Shown here: positions 51,458 through 60,576 of the stretch, one piece after another | How the letters are laid out: every line of letters begins with the position of its first letter | Position numbering within the stretch: the stretch's first letter is position 1 | From: Streptomyces sp. NBC_00654 | Lineage (GTDB): Bacteria; Actinomycetota; Actinomycetes; Streptomycetales; Streptomycetaceae | Direction of reading: 5' to 3' | Length of the DNA stretch: 64,000 bases | NCBI RefSeq assembly: GCF_026341775.1 | Contig: NZ_JAPEOB010000001.1 | Span: forward strand, 558,001-622,000 | The notes under the pieces: generated by a model | Databases searched by the model: none | What the model saw: the letters and a program-made list of their open reading frames with translations, nothing else | Told to the model about the DNA's origin: nothing | Translations under genes and position numbers: made by a program

Positions 51458-53289
51458 TACGCACGCACCGACCTGATCTTGTCGCCGACGTCGATCATGA
51501 GTTTTCGCATGACGTTGCCCACCAGTACCTGGATCTCGTCGTCCTTGTTCGACGAGTCAGCCAGCTCAGCCAGGGATCCACTCAGGCCGCGGATCTCTGC
51601 CTCGTGCTGCACCTCGCTGCGCAGGCCCGCGGCCCACCGCGTCAACAACTCGAAACGCAAGAGGTCCGCTTCCACCGAGACTGCGTCCTGGTCAGGGGCG
51701 ACGGCTGGGATACGGATGTAGATGGCCCGGTTGAGCCACTCGACGGCGTTCCGCATCTCGGGGGTGGTGCTCGTCCCGGCTTCCCGTTGCCACTGGGTGA
51801 CCTGGTCGACCACCTCGACGCCCTTGCTGGGCACTCGCCGGGAGACCACGGCCGCGCGGGCGCGGTGTGTGAAGAAGGCGGGGTCAAGTACGAAGAAGTC
51901 AGGGTTGCTCGATGCCCGGTGAATGCCCTGGACGGCCTCCAGGCCCTTGAGAAATAGGTCTCGCACTCTGGTGTCTGCCGGGTCCCGGTTCTTGTCCTGG
52001 ACACGCACAAAGTCGTCTCCGGCCTGCAGACCCATTCGGGCGAAACGGTCCGTATCGTCGTCACTGTTGAAGAAGTCGGCTCGCCGCAGGAACGTGTACA
52101 GGCCCCGCAACTGTTCGGCCTGCTTCTGGGCGTCCCGATTCGTGCGGACCTTCTGCAGGTAGCTGCTGGCATCCGCGGGAGGGAAGTCGCCCCCCGTATC
52201 TGGGTCCAGTCGGTCGTCGACCTGGCGACGGGAGACCCGGCCCGGGTCCAACTTCCGTAGCGCGAAGAAGGCAGGAACCAGGTGGCGCTGTTGCTGACTC
52301 AACCGGTCGCCGAAGAGCGCTTGGTGGTACAGGTGGGGAGCTTGCCACTGCCGGTTCGAATGCGACCGCTGGTACCTGGCGTGGACGTCATCGCAGGAGA
52401 GGCCGCCGGTGAGCATGTAGCTGGTGACCGACAGCGCCTGACGTGTCGTGATTACGGCCCCGGTCCGCTCGGCCGCAGCGAACATGTCCCGGATCGCGAC
52501 CCGGCGCTGTGGCCCGCGGGTGGGATCACTCAGTTCGTTGCGATTGGCCAGGATCGGGCAGACCTTGCGTGCATCACAGGTCTCGCACCGCTTCCACCGC
52601 GATGACTGGGTCGTTGTCCACTGCTTCAGGATCCAAGGGATGAGCCCGCCGTTGGAACTGTCTGCCGCTACGGATTGGTAGTTGAGGTTGATGACGGTCA
52701 CTGCACCATCAGAGTCACTGACCTGCCCGCGAACTATGCCTTCCGTGAGGGTCTGCACCAGAACCTTGGCACGTCCCGTGCCGGTTTTGCCGAGGTTGTC
52801 ATCCTCGGCGACGCACTTGCGTAGTTGGCCCTCGTTCGCGCAGATGATCGCGATGCCTTTGTCCGGAGGGTCGAGAAGCTCCACGAGCTTGTGAGCACCG
52901 GCCTGCGGGCTGAGCTCGCTCAGATCGCTGAGGATGTACAGCGGGCGTCCGTTACGGGTCCGGCCGACAGGGCGGCTCGCGCCTTTTGCCTCGGACAGGC
53001 CGAGGAAGACCGCCTTCCGGACATCTGGCGTGATCGGCTCGTCACCAGCCCGCAGTTTGGCCAGAAGGCTGGCGCACAGGCTCGTCTTGCCATGCCCGGC
53101 GTCTCCGGTGAGGACGATGGTCTTCGTGGTCTGTCGCTCGATGGCGCTTAGCAGGTAGTCCAGCGTCACGACGGGGAACTGTGGCTGTGTCCAGTCTGCC
53201 TGCAGCTCATAGACCATCTCAGAGGTGTCGACGTCGAACGGCTGATAACGACGTATCCGTTGGACGTGTTTGTTGACCTCTAGCGGCAT
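51457..53289 (-). CDS. P-loop ATPase with Cys cluster, DptF-like
   Basis: 610 residues. Walker A is LTGDAGHGKTSL (60-71) and the sensor region around AIICANEGQL fits an AAA/STAND-type fold. A cysteine cluster CETCDARKVC near 238-248, followed by PILANRNEL, resembles the cluster I recall in DptF. It is the first gene of the minus-strand set, with AAGGA before the ATG and a TAAAAT -10-like hexamer at 53332-53327. Sizes 610/479/1678 and order match DptF-G-H. Without dnd or ssp modification genes in view, the trigger is unclear. Confidence 0.55.
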   Translation of the reverse strand: MPLEVNKHVQRIRRYQPFDVDTSEMVYELQADWTQPQFPVVTLDYLLSAIERQTTKTIVLTGDAGHGKTSLCASLLAKLRAGDEPITPDVRKAVFLGLSEAKGASRPVGRTRNGRPLYILSDLSELSPQAGAHKLVELLDPPDKGIAIICANEGQLRKCVAEDDNLGKTGTGRAKVLVQTLTEGIVRGQVSDSDGAVTVINLNYQSVAADSSNGGLIPWILKQWTTTQSSRWKRCETCDARKVCPILANRNELSDPTRGPQRRVAIRDMFAAAERTGAVITTRQALSVTSYMLTGGLSCDDVHARYQRSHSNRQWQAPHLYHQALFGDRLSQQQRHLVPAFFALRKLDPGRVSRRQVDDRLDPDTGGDFPPADASSYLQKVRTNRDAQKQAEQLRGLYTFLRRADFFNSDDDTDRFARMGLQAGDDFVRVQDKNRDPADTRVRDLFLKGLEAVQGIHRASSNPDFFVLDPAFFTHRARAAVVSRRVPSKGVEVVDQVTQWQREAGTSTTPEMRNAVEWLNRAIYIRIPAVAPDQDAVSVEADLLRFELLTRWAAGLRSEVQHEAEIRGLSGSLAELADSSNKDDEIQVLVGNVMRKLMIDVGDKIRSVRA

Positions 53290-53601
53290 GCTGCTGTCCT
53301 TCGTCGACCGAACCCAGAGCTGCAGAATTTTAGCTGCCAGCGAGCCTGACAGTAGATCAAATGCTGCGACACGGCGCGAAAACGCTCCTGGCTTGGCTCT
53401 GGCCCCCTTGAAGGAACGTAGGCAGCAACAGGGCCGCAGGACGATGGTCGTTGACGAGGTTGTTCAGGGGGCGCGAACCCGACGTGATCGGCACGTCAGC
53501 CGATGGGTATGTGCCCGTCTGCAGCGCGTGATCAACCTTGATCGAGTACGATGACCGCTCGTTCCGCCGGTTCTACGAGCAAGTGCAGATGGGGGTCATA
53601 C
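53290..53601. other. Divergent control region between the DptF-like and methyltransferase genes
   Basis: 312 bp. On the minus strand TAAAAT (53332-53327) is a likely -10 for the ATPase set. AGCTGC occurs twice around it (53318-53323 and 53332-53337). A plus-strand promoter for the methyltransferase must lie near 53440-53560, where TTGACG and TTGATC occur without a clear -10. Confidence 0.45.
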
Positions 53602-54819
53602 GTGGGTGAGCGACACCCCTTGCGGGCCAAGCGTCGGCCGAAGTTTGAGGAGGGTGTCGGTTCCCTGCGAGTCGTGGACCTCTTCGCCGGCTGCGGTGGC
53701 CTCACCCTCGGTATTGCCCAGGCAGCGCACAGGCTTGACGTCTCGCTCGACGTTCGTCTCGCGGTTGACTTTGAGGCGGCTCCCACCAAGGTCTTCAAGG
53801 CTAACTTTCCCAAGGCCAACGTCCAACAGGGGACCGTCGAATCCTTCTTCGATGGTGACCTTGGCGCCACGTTGACCGCTCAGGAGGAGAAGACTCTATC
53901 CACGGTGGGTCAGGTGGAGCTCCTGATCGGTGGGCCACCGTGTCAGGGGCACAGTAACCTCAACAACCACACCCGCCGCGATGATCCCAAGAACCGGCTG
54001 TACCTGCGTATGGCTCGTGCCGCAGAGGTTCTGCGCCCCAGCGCAGTCGTCATTGAGAACGTGCTGGCCGTTGTCAACGACAAGCAGCAGGTGGTCTCCC
54101 GCGCCATCGTTCACCTCAAGAGGCTTGGATACGATGTCGCCACTGGGCGTATCGACCTGCTCAAGCTCGGGGTCGCTCAGACACGCAAGCGCCACATACT
54201 ACTGGCCATCCGCGAAGACGCGCTGCCTTTTGGGTTCTCGGCTGCTGACTTGCTGAAGGTCGAGGACGGCATTGCCGTACCGCATGACCTGCGTTGGGCG
54301 ATCGGTGACCTGCTCGACGTTCCCGCCAAATCATTTTTTGATGAAGCTGCCATACCCAACGCGGACAACCAGCGGCGTATGAAGTATCTCTTCGAGAATG
54401 ACGAGCACAATCTGCCGAACGAAGAGCGCCCCGAATGCCATCGCGGCGAGCATAACTATACCGCCATGTATGGCCGTCTATGGTGGGACCGTCCGTCTCA
54501 GACCATTACCAGCGGATTTGCGACGATGGGGCGCGGACGCTTTGTCCACCCTGCTGTTCCTCGATGTCTAACCGCCCATGAGGCCGCGCGCATCCAGGGC
54601 TTCCCGGACTACTTCAAGTTCGTCGACGAGAGGGTCAAGCCTCGCTACGAGCTGACTCGCACCGAGGTTCAGGTCATCATTGGCAACGCCGTACCCCCAC
54701 CCCTGACCGAGGCGTTGACCTCCAGGCTCTTCGATGCTGAAGTTCTGCAGGCGAAGAGCGACGCGTCTCGACAGCGCGATGATGGCTTCGCTACCGCTGC
54801 TGTAGATCTCGCCTGCTGA
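53602..54819 (+). CDS. DNA (cytosine-5) methyltransferase
   Basis: 405 residues. Motif I DLFAGCGGLTLGI, motif IV GGPPCQGHS with the catalytic Cys, motif VI VIENV, motif VIII QTRKRH and motif X GNAVPPPL are all in order, with the target-recognition region between VIII and IX. It should transfer a methyl group to C5 of cytosine in an unknown site. The GTG at 53602 is the chosen start. It is divergent from the DptFGH-like set and pairs functionally with vsr. No type II restriction endonuclease is adjacent, so the modification probably protects against the ATPase complex or Vsr. Confidence 0.95.
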   Translation: MGERHPLRAKRRPKFEEGVGSLRVVDLFAGCGGLTLGIAQAAHRLDVSLDVRLAVDFEAAPTKVFKANFPKANVQQGTVESFFDGDLGATLTAQEEKTLSTVGQVELLIGGPPCQGHSNLNNHTRRDDPKNRLYLRMARAAEVLRPSAVVIENVLAVVNDKQQVVSRAIVHLKRLGYDVATGRIDLLKLGVAQTRKRHILLAIREDALPFGFSAADLLKVEDGIAVPHDLRWAIGDLLDVPAKSFFDEAAIPNADNQRRMKYLFENDEHNLPNEERPECHRGEHNYTAMYGRLWWDRPSQTITSGFATMGRGRFVHPAVPRCLTAHEAARIQGFPDYFKFVDERVKPRYELTRTEVQVIIGNAVPPPLTEALTSRLFDAEVLQAKSDASRQRDDGFATAAVDLAC

Positions 54820-54947
54820 GCCTCCAACGAACTGATGTCCGGCCGAGGGTAGTAGAGGCGGGCAATTATCCTGGTGGTGGCCGTATTTTCACGGAGCGCT
54901 TCACGCAAAGAGTCTCTGCCGCAAATGATCAAGTAGTGCTGGCGGAA

Positions 54948-55961
54948 TCACGAGTTACTAGGTAGGGCGGCGAACGCAATCGGCTTACCTCGATTTCTTC
55001 TTTCCTGCAATTCAGCTGGGTCTGCGCTCTCGATAGAGGGGCGAAACCAGTCCACTGTCGTGGTGACTCCCTCCCTAAGTGCCACGGGTGTCACTGCCGG
55101 AAAGAGCGCTCGTAGGTGGCTGCTGTCGGCTTGAGAGTGCGGGACATCGCCGACGCGATTGGACGAGTGCTTGCGCTGGACGGTGCGACCAGTGGCGGTC
55201 TCGATCACTCGAATCAGGTCCATGAGGGATATGCGGGTTCCGAAGGCCAGGTTCACGGGGCGCGGCTCGGAGGCCCGGCGGAGGAGCGCGTCCGTGAGGA
55301 CGCGGCAGACAGTGCCCACGTACGTGAAGTCTCTCGTCTGAGTGCCGTCGCCGTGCACAGTGACAGGTTGGCCGGCGAGTGTGGCGCTGATCCACTTCGG
55401 GATGACGGCGGCGTAAGGATGGTCGGCTCGCTGCCCCGGGCCGTAGACGTTGAAGAAGCGGAACGGCAGGACCGGCAGGCCGTAGCTGTGGTGGTACGCC
55501 CCCAGGTACGCCTCGGTGGCGAGCTTGGTGACTGCGTACGGGCTCATCGGGGCGGTGGCCAGGCCCTCATGTTTCGGCAGGCATGGATTCGAGCCGTAGA
55601 CCGAGGATGAGGAAGCCGCGATCACGTGCAGGTTGCCGGCACGGCGGGCGGCTTCGAGGACCTGGAGCGTTCCCGTCGCGTTGGCATGGTGGCTGGCCAG
55701 CGGATCTTTCACGGAGCGAGGGACGGATGGCAGAGCGGCGAGGTGAACGATGGCGTCCGCGCGGTGGAACGCCTCGTCCAGGAGAGCGACGTCCTGGATG
55801 TCACCTTCGAAGAAGTCGACGTCCAGGTCCGCGAGGTTCTGCTTCGACCCGGTGCTGAGGTTGTCGATCACTCGGATCTGGGTGATCGCAGGGTCGTTCG
55901 CCAGGGTCCGGGCGAGGTTGCTGCCGATGAATCCGGCGCCGCCGGTGATCACGATGTTCAC
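54948..55961 (-). CDS. NAD-dependent nucleotide-sugar epimerase
   Basis: 337 residues, an extended short-chain dehydrogenase. ITGGAGFIGSNL binds NAD, ASSSSVYG and SPYAVTK provide Ser/Tyr/Lys, and FRFFNVYGPGQ is typical of GalE/WbpP-like UDP-hexose 4-epimerases. It ends with an unusual tail ELQERRNRGKPIAF. It lies 14 bp after a nucleotide-sugar dehydrogenase in the same transcript, so the two likely make a UDP-uronic sugar used by the nearby glycosyltransferase. Confidence 0.88.
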   Translation of the reverse strand: MNIVITGGAGFIGSNLARTLANDPAITQIRVIDNLSTGSKQNLADLDVDFFEGDIQDVALLDEAFHRADAIVHLAALPSVPRSVKDPLASHHANATGTLQVLEAARRAGNLHVIAASSSSVYGSNPCLPKHEGLATAPMSPYAVTKLATEAYLGAYHHSYGLPVLPFRFFNVYGPGQRADHPYAAVIPKWISATLAGQPVTVHGDGTQTRDFTYVGTVCRVLTDALLRRASEPRPVNLAFGTRISLMDLIRVIETATGRTVQRKHSSNRVGDVPHSQADSSHLRALFPAVTPVALREGVTTTVDWFRPSIESADPAELQERRNRGKPIAFAALPSNS

Positions 55962-55975
55962 GAGGAGGTTTCCCT

Positions 55976-57271
55976 TCAGAGAGCGTCGATGTGGGCGCCG
56001 GCCAGCCGGCGGCGGCAGTCGAGTACGTACGGGGCGTGAGCGGTGATCGCGGCGTAGTCGAAGGCGTCGTGGTCGGCTAGAAGAACGACGGCGTCGGCTG
56101 CGGCGAGGTGCTCCGGGGTGGCATCGACACGCTGGAGGTTCTCCAGAGCGGCAGCACGGGGGTGGGCATCGTCGTTCACGTGAGGGTCCGCGGCCTGGAC
56201 CTCGGCGCCCATGCCTGTCAGTAGTTCCGCGATGCGAGCCGCTGGGGTTTCTCGGGCGTCGCCGGTATTGGCCTTGTAGGCCAGGCCCAGCAGCAAAATG
56301 CGGGAGCCGTTGAGCGCCTTCCTGCGCTTGTTGAGTGCGTCCACGAGGCGACGGACCACGTAGTCAGGCATGTGGTTGTTGACGTCGTTGGCCAGTTCGA
56401 CGAAGCGGAAGCTGCGGCCCAGAGTCCGCTGGACCTGCCAGGAGAGGTAGGACGGGTCGATGGGCAGGCAGTGACCGCCGACGCCAGGTCCTGGCGTGAA
56501 GCGCATGAAGCCGAAGGGCTTGGTGGCCGCGGCGTCGATCGCGGCCCAGATGTCGATGCCCAGGTCGTGGGCGAACATTGCCAGCTCGTTGGCCAGGGCG
56601 ATGTTCACGTGCCGGAAGGTGTTCTCCAGCAGCTTCGCCAGCTCGGCCTCCCTGCAGTTGGAGACCTGGACGATCGTGTCGACGAGCGAGCCGTAGAAGT
56701 CCTGGATGGCCGCTGCCGATGCGGCGTCGATGCCGGAGACGACCTTGGGAGTGTTCTCCAGCCGCCACTCCCGGTTGCCGGGATCGATGCGCTCGGGACT
56801 GTAGCCGAGCTGGAAGTCACGGCCGGCGGTCAGGCCGGAAGCTCGTTCGAGGATCGGGCCGAAGAGCTCCTCGGTCGTGCCGGGGTACGTAGTGGACTCC
56901 AGGACGACGGTCGCCCCAGGCTTGAGGTGACGACCGAGCATCCACGCAGCGTCCTCGACGTGCGAGAGGTCGGGGGCTCCATCCCGGAGTGGCGTGGGGA
57001 CAGTGACGATCGCGAGATCGAAGTCCGTGCAGTCAGCCGTGTCGAGGCTGGCGCGATAGGCCCCGGAGGCCAGGAGCGGAACTAGCCTCGCGTCCGGAAC
57101 GTCCTCGACGTACGACTCGCCAGCCATCAACCGCTTCACACGCTCGGCAGCGACGTCGAAGCCGACGACGCGGTGCCCCACCTCAGCAGCCCGGACAGCG
57201 AGGGGGAGCCCGACGTACCCCTGCCCCACGATGAGTACGTGCCGCGGCTGAACCTCGCTCTTCGTGATCAT
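55976..57271 (-). CDS. UDP-sugar 6-dehydrogenase (UDP-GlcNAc/ManNAc or UDP-glucose type)
   Basis: 431 residues. VLIVGQGYVGLPLAVRAAEVGH is the NAD site, EAELAKLLENTFRHVNIALANELA the central helix with the Lys/Asn pair, and GPGVGGHCLPIDPSYLSW holds the catalytic Cys. ILLLGLAYKANTGDARETPA is the C-terminal domain signature. The pattern fits WbpA/WecC-type enzymes better than UDP-glucose dehydrogenase. The ATG at 57271 follows GAGGTGG; a GTG nine bases earlier overlaps that site. Confidence 0.92.
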   Translation of the reverse strand: MITKSEVQPRHVLIVGQGYVGLPLAVRAAEVGHRVVGFDVAAERVKRLMAGESYVEDVPDARLVPLLASGAYRASLDTADCTDFDLAIVTVPTPLRDGAPDLSHVEDAAWMLGRHLKPGATVVLESTTYPGTTEELFGPILERASGLTAGRDFQLGYSPERIDPGNREWRLENTPKVVSGIDAASAAAIQDFYGSLVDTIVQVSNCREAELAKLLENTFRHVNIALANELAMFAHDLGIDIWAAIDAAATKPFGFMRFTPGPGVGGHCLPIDPSYLSWQVQRTLGRSFRFVELANDVNNHMPDYVVRRLVDALNKRRKALNGSRILLLGLAYKANTGDARETPAARIAELLTGMGAEVQAADPHVNDDAHPRAAALENLQRVDATPEHLAAADAVVLLADHDAFDYAAITAHAPYVLDCRRRLAGAHIDAL

Positions 57272-57606
57272 GCGGACCACCTCTTTGGAGTGGGTTGAGG
57301 ACAGTGCGTGCAGAACTGCCGGGGCGCGGTTGTCCTAAAATGAGGAATGCCTCGGCCGTACGAGACTCGCTTGGCCGCCTGTCTCGGACGGCCGAGCGCC
57401 TTTTCCACGCGGGCTCGTCCGCGGGATAAACAGCTCGCCGGGGGGATGCCCAGGTTCGATACGATGGCGGCGGCCTGCAGACCCGACCCATCACCGTGCG
57501 TCACCCGACTGAGCGACCTGAGTGGTCGCGCCTGCTGCAGCCTCCCGACTTGGGCCCGCCGCGGCACCGCCGCCGGCGCCTTACGTACGAAATGGAGCAT
57601 CCAAGG
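57272..57606. other. Leader/promoter region of the MetRS-like gene
   Basis: TAAAAT at 57336-57341 is a fair -10 without a good -35. I looked for a T-box (specifier loop, TGGNACCGCG) and did not see one. GGAG at 57594-57597 is the ribosome-binding site. Confidence 0.4.
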
Positions 57607-59328
57607 ATGGCTCGACACCTGGTAACCAGCGCGCTTCCCTACATCAACGGGATCAAGCACCTGGGCAACATGGTCGGGTCGATGCTTCCGGCGGATGTGT
57701 ACTCCCGGTACCTCCGCCAGCGTGGTCACGACGTCCTGTACATCTGCGCGACCGACGAGCACGGGACACCGGCCGAGCTGGCGGCCAAGGCGGCCGGAGT
57801 GTCGGTGGCGGAGTTCTGCGGGCAGGCCCACGACGCGCAGAAGGCCGTGTACGACGGCTTCCAGCTCGCCTTCGACTACTTCGGACGCAGCTCTTCGCAG
57901 CAGAACGTCGAGATCACGCAGCACTTCGCGCGCCAGCTGCACAAGAACGGCTTCATTGAGGAACGGGCGATCCGCCAGGTGTACTCGCCGGTCGACGGCC
58001 GCTTCCTCCCGGACCGGTACGTCGAGGGCACCTGCCCGCACTGCGGCTATGACAAGGCCCGCGGTGACCAGTGCGAGAACTGCACCCGCGTACTCGACCC
58101 GACCGACCTGCTGAACCCTCGCTCGGCGATCAGCGGCTCTACGGAACTGGAGGTCCGCGAGACCAAGCACCTGTTCCTGCTGCAGTCCAAGCTCCAGCAC
58201 GAGGTCGAGGCGTGGGTCGCCCGGCACGAGGAGCAGTGGCCTCAGCTGTCCTCCTCCATCGCCCGCAAGTGGCTCACCGAGGGTCTGCACGACCGGGCGA
58301 TTACCCGCGACCTGGACTGGGGCGTCCCGGTTCCGGCCGACACCTGGCCGGAGCTCGCGGCCGAGGGGAAGGTCTTCTACGTCTGGTTCGACGCCCCGAT
58401 CGAATACATCGGCGCGACGAAGGAGTGGTCGGACGCTGCACCGGATGGCGAGCTGCGGGACTGGAAGTCGTGGTGGTACGAGGCCGACGACACCGTGCGC
58501 TACACCCAGTTCATGGCCAAGGACAATGTCCCGTTCCACACGGTGATGTTCCCGGCCACGGAACTCGGTGTCCGCGAGCCGTGGAAGAAGGTCGACGTCG
58601 TCAAGGGATTCAACTGGCTCACATACTACGGCGGCAAGTTCTCCACCTCCCAGAAGCGAGGCATCTTCACTGACGCCGCGCTGGAGATGCTGCCGGCGGA
58701 CTACTGGCGCTACTTCCTGATCGCCAACGCCCCCGAGTCCGACGACTCCTCCTTCACCTGGGAGCACTTCGCCGCCACGGTCAACAAGGACCTCGCCGAC
58801 ACCCTCGGCAACTTCGTCAACCGCGTGCTGTCCTTCTCCCGCAAGCGCTTCGGGGACGACGTCCCTGAGGGCAACGCAGCCGGCGAGGTGGAGGCGCGGC
58901 TGGGAGACGCGATCGCGCGCCTGCTGGCCGAGTACGAGGAGCACATGGAAGCCCTCCAGTACCGCAAGGCCGGGGCCGCGCTGCGCGCCCTGTGGTCGGC
59001 GGGCAACTCCTACCTGGAGGAGAAGGCCCCCTGGCTGGAGATCAAGACCGACCCGGAGGGTGCGGCCCTGACCCTGCGTACGGCGATGAACCTCATCCAC
59101 CTCTACGCGGTCGTCTCCGAGCCGTTCATCCCGGCTTCGGCCGCCGCAATGCGCGGTGCCTTCGCCCTGGAAGGCGACACCGCGACCTGGGTGACCGCCG
59201 AGCAGGCCAAGTCCCTGGACGCCGTTCCCGCCGGTACAGCCTTCACTGTGCCGCCAGTGCTCTTCGCGAAGATCTCGGAGGAGGACCTGGAGTCCTACAG
59301 GACCCGCTTCGGCGGCGCCGACGTCTGA
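57607..59328 (+). CDS. Methionyl-tRNA synthetase paralogue
   Basis: 573 residues. The HIGH motif reads HLGN in [16 protein letters not shown], the zinc knuckle has [17 protein letters not shown], and the KMSKS loop reads KFSTS in [13 protein letters not shown]. The anticodon-binding helix bundle (NFVNRVLSF...) is complete. It is like MetG-type enzymes with a four-Cys knuckle. Sitting alone inside a sugar/FkbM cluster on likely island DNA, it is unlikely to be the housekeeping copy. It could give resistance to a MetRS inhibitor or supply Met-tRNA to a tRNA-dependent biosynthetic step. The ATG at 57607 is chosen; one at 57592 is also open. Confidence 0.9.
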   Translation: MARHLVTSALPYINGIKHLGNMVGSMLPADVYSRYLRQRGHDVLYICATDEHGTPAELAAKAAGVSVAEFCGQAHDAQKAVYDGFQLAFDYFGRSSSQQNVEITQHFARQLHKNGFIEERAIRQVYSPVDGRFLPDRYVEGTCPHCGYDKARGDQCENCTRVLDPTDLLNPRSAISGSTELEVRETKHLFLLQSKLQHEVEAWVARHEEQWPQLSSSIARKWLTEGLHDRAITRDLDWGVPVPADTWPELAAEGKVFYVWFDAPIEYIGATKEWSDAAPDGELRDWKSWWYEADDTVRYTQFMAKDNVPFHTVMFPATELGVREPWKKVDVVKGFNWLTYYGGKFSTSQKRGIFTDAALEMLPADYWRYFLIANAPESDDSSFTWEHFAATVNKDLADTLGNFVNRVLSFSRKRFGDDVPEGNAAGEVEARLGDAIARLLAEYEEHMEALQYRKAGAALRALWSAGNSYLEEKAPWLEIKTDPEGAALTLRTAMNLIHLYAVVSEPFIPASAAAMRGAFALEGDTATWVTAEQAKSLDAVPAGTAFTVPPVLFAKISEEDLESYRTRFGGADV

Positions 59329-59360
59329 CGAGGCCCCGTGCGCCCGTACCGGCCCTGGCC

Positions 59361-59999
59361 TCATCGGGCGGTACGGGCGTTGAGACGCCCGGCCAGTTCG
59401 GAGGGCGGCACGTTCATGAGCTGGATTCGAGGGGTACCTTCGTCGATCTCGATCCATGTCACGCCTCCGGAGCCGGGCACATACTCGAGGTAGTGCTCGA
59501 AGCCGTGTTGCGTGAGCTTCAGCAGGAGGCAGGCGATCCCACCGCCGTGTCCGACCAGCACGGTCGTGCGGTGCGGTCCGGTGGATAGTTCGTCCCACAG
59601 GTGTGAGTAGCGGGCTTGTACGTCTTCGGATGATTCGCCGCCCGGCGTGCGGAGCTGGTAGATGGGGACACCTTGACGGTCGGCTTCTGCCGCCGCGAGG
59701 TCTCTGGGCCGGCCACCAAGATGGCCGCTGTTCTTCGCTGCCAGTCGATCGTCCACGCGTGCGTCGGCCGGCGTGAGCGGGGCCGTAAGGAGTGCGGCCG
59801 ACTCACTACATCTGGACATCGGGCTGACGAGCATCTGGTCGGCCACGAGTCCGGTTGCGGCCAGGGTGCAGCCAACGGTGCGGATGTCGTCGCGTCCGCG
59901 CTCGCTGAGCGTGCCGCCGACAGCTCTGCCTTGGTGGATACCGCGGGCGTTTTCCTCGGTCTCACCGTGCTTGACCAGGTAGATGTGTTTCGTGCTCAT
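59361..59999 (-). CDS. Histidine phosphatase superfamily (phosphoglycerate-mutase-like) protein
   Basis: 212 residues. The family opening is LVKHGETEENARG, where the usual Arg of RHG is Lys, while the catalytic His is kept. SPMSRCSESAALL, the Glu-containing TPGGESSEDVQ and the second His in LVGHGGGIACLLL follow. Members are phosphatases or mutases acting on small phosphate esters. The Arg-to-Lys change in the phosphate pocket may alter activity. Last gene of the minus-strand cluster, 22 bp after the FkbM gene. Confidence 0.85.
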   Translation of the reverse strand: MSTKHIYLVKHGETEENARGIHQGRAVGGTLSERGRDDIRTVGCTLAATGLVADQMLVSPMSRCSESAALLTAPLTPADARVDDRLAAKNSGHLGGRPRDLAAAEADRQGVPIYQLRTPGGESSEDVQARYSHLWDELSTGPHRTTVLVGHGGGIACLLLKLTQHGFEHYLEYVPGSGGVTWIEIDEGTPRIQLMNVPPSELAGRLNARTAR

Positions 60000-60021
60000 G
60001 GTGGTCCGTCTCCCTTCTCGG

Positions 60022-60576
60022 TCAGTCCCAGTCGCGGACGTCGACGATGGCGGATACGGCGGTGACGAGATGGTCGTGGTCGGCTCGTGTCATGGCTGGG
60101 AAGCGGTCGTAGTGCCACTCGACGTGGAGGACGGAGATGAGGCCGATCGTCCCGTCGGCGATCAGCTTCGTGAGTACCGGGTACTCGGCGCCCTCGATGT
60201 CCATCTTCACGACGACGTGATCGTCCGGGGCGACGGTCTGGCGCAGCCAGGCGCTGAAGTCGATGGCGGGCACCGGGATCGGTGAGTCGTAGTCGATCTG
60301 CTGGTCGTACACCGGCGGAACCCGCTTGCCGGGCATCACGGTGGAGCTCTCGTGGTGGCCGAGGAACAGATCGATCACCCCGTCATGCGTCCATACGGCG
60401 CCGTGAGAGACCTCGACACGGGGTGAGTGGGCCGCCCGTTCGACTTCGCGGTGAATGGCGGGCAGCAGATCCTTGTTGGGTTCGAACGCGTAGAAGTCGT
60501 GGTCGGGGAGCTCGTGGATGAAGCGGCTCAGCACGATTCCGAGGTTGGTTCCGCAGTCGATGAAGACTTTGCGCAT
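60022..60576 (-). CDS. FkbM family methyltransferase
   Basis: 184 residues, short for the family but complete. VFIDCGTNLGIVLSRF is motif I, FYAFEPNKDLLPAIHREV binds the ribose of SAM, and VVKMDIEGAEYPVLTKLI is the diagnostic FkbM signature. Such enzymes O-methylate sugars or polyketides. The start overlaps the end of the upstream membrane-protein gene by 49 nt, showing tight coupling. Confidence 0.9.
   Translation of the reverse strand: MRKVFIDCGTNLGIVLSRFIHELPDHDFYAFEPNKDLLPAIHREVERAAHSPRVEVSHGAVWTHDGVIDLFLGHHESSTVMPGKRVPPVYDQQIDYDSPIPVPAIDFSAWLRQTVAPDDHVVVKMDIEGAEYPVLTKLIADGTIGLISVLHVEWHYDRFPAMTRADHDHLVTAVSAIVDVRDWD

Noticed and set aside
44985..53289. Reading the three-gene ATPase set as a conjugation (Tra/FtsK) or DNA-translocation module
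   Set aside because: The FtsK domain lies at the end of a 1,678-residue protein without membrane spans, and the gene sizes, overlaps and adjacent methyltransferase/Vsr suit restriction better; no conjugation genes are present.
57272..57606. T-box or other aminoacyl-tRNA-responsive leader before the MetRS gene
   Set aside because: No T-box sequence or specifier-like structure was visible.
57268..59598. 776-codon minus-strand frame over the MetRS gene
   Set aside because: Antisense shadow; the plus-strand frame carries all MetRS motifs.
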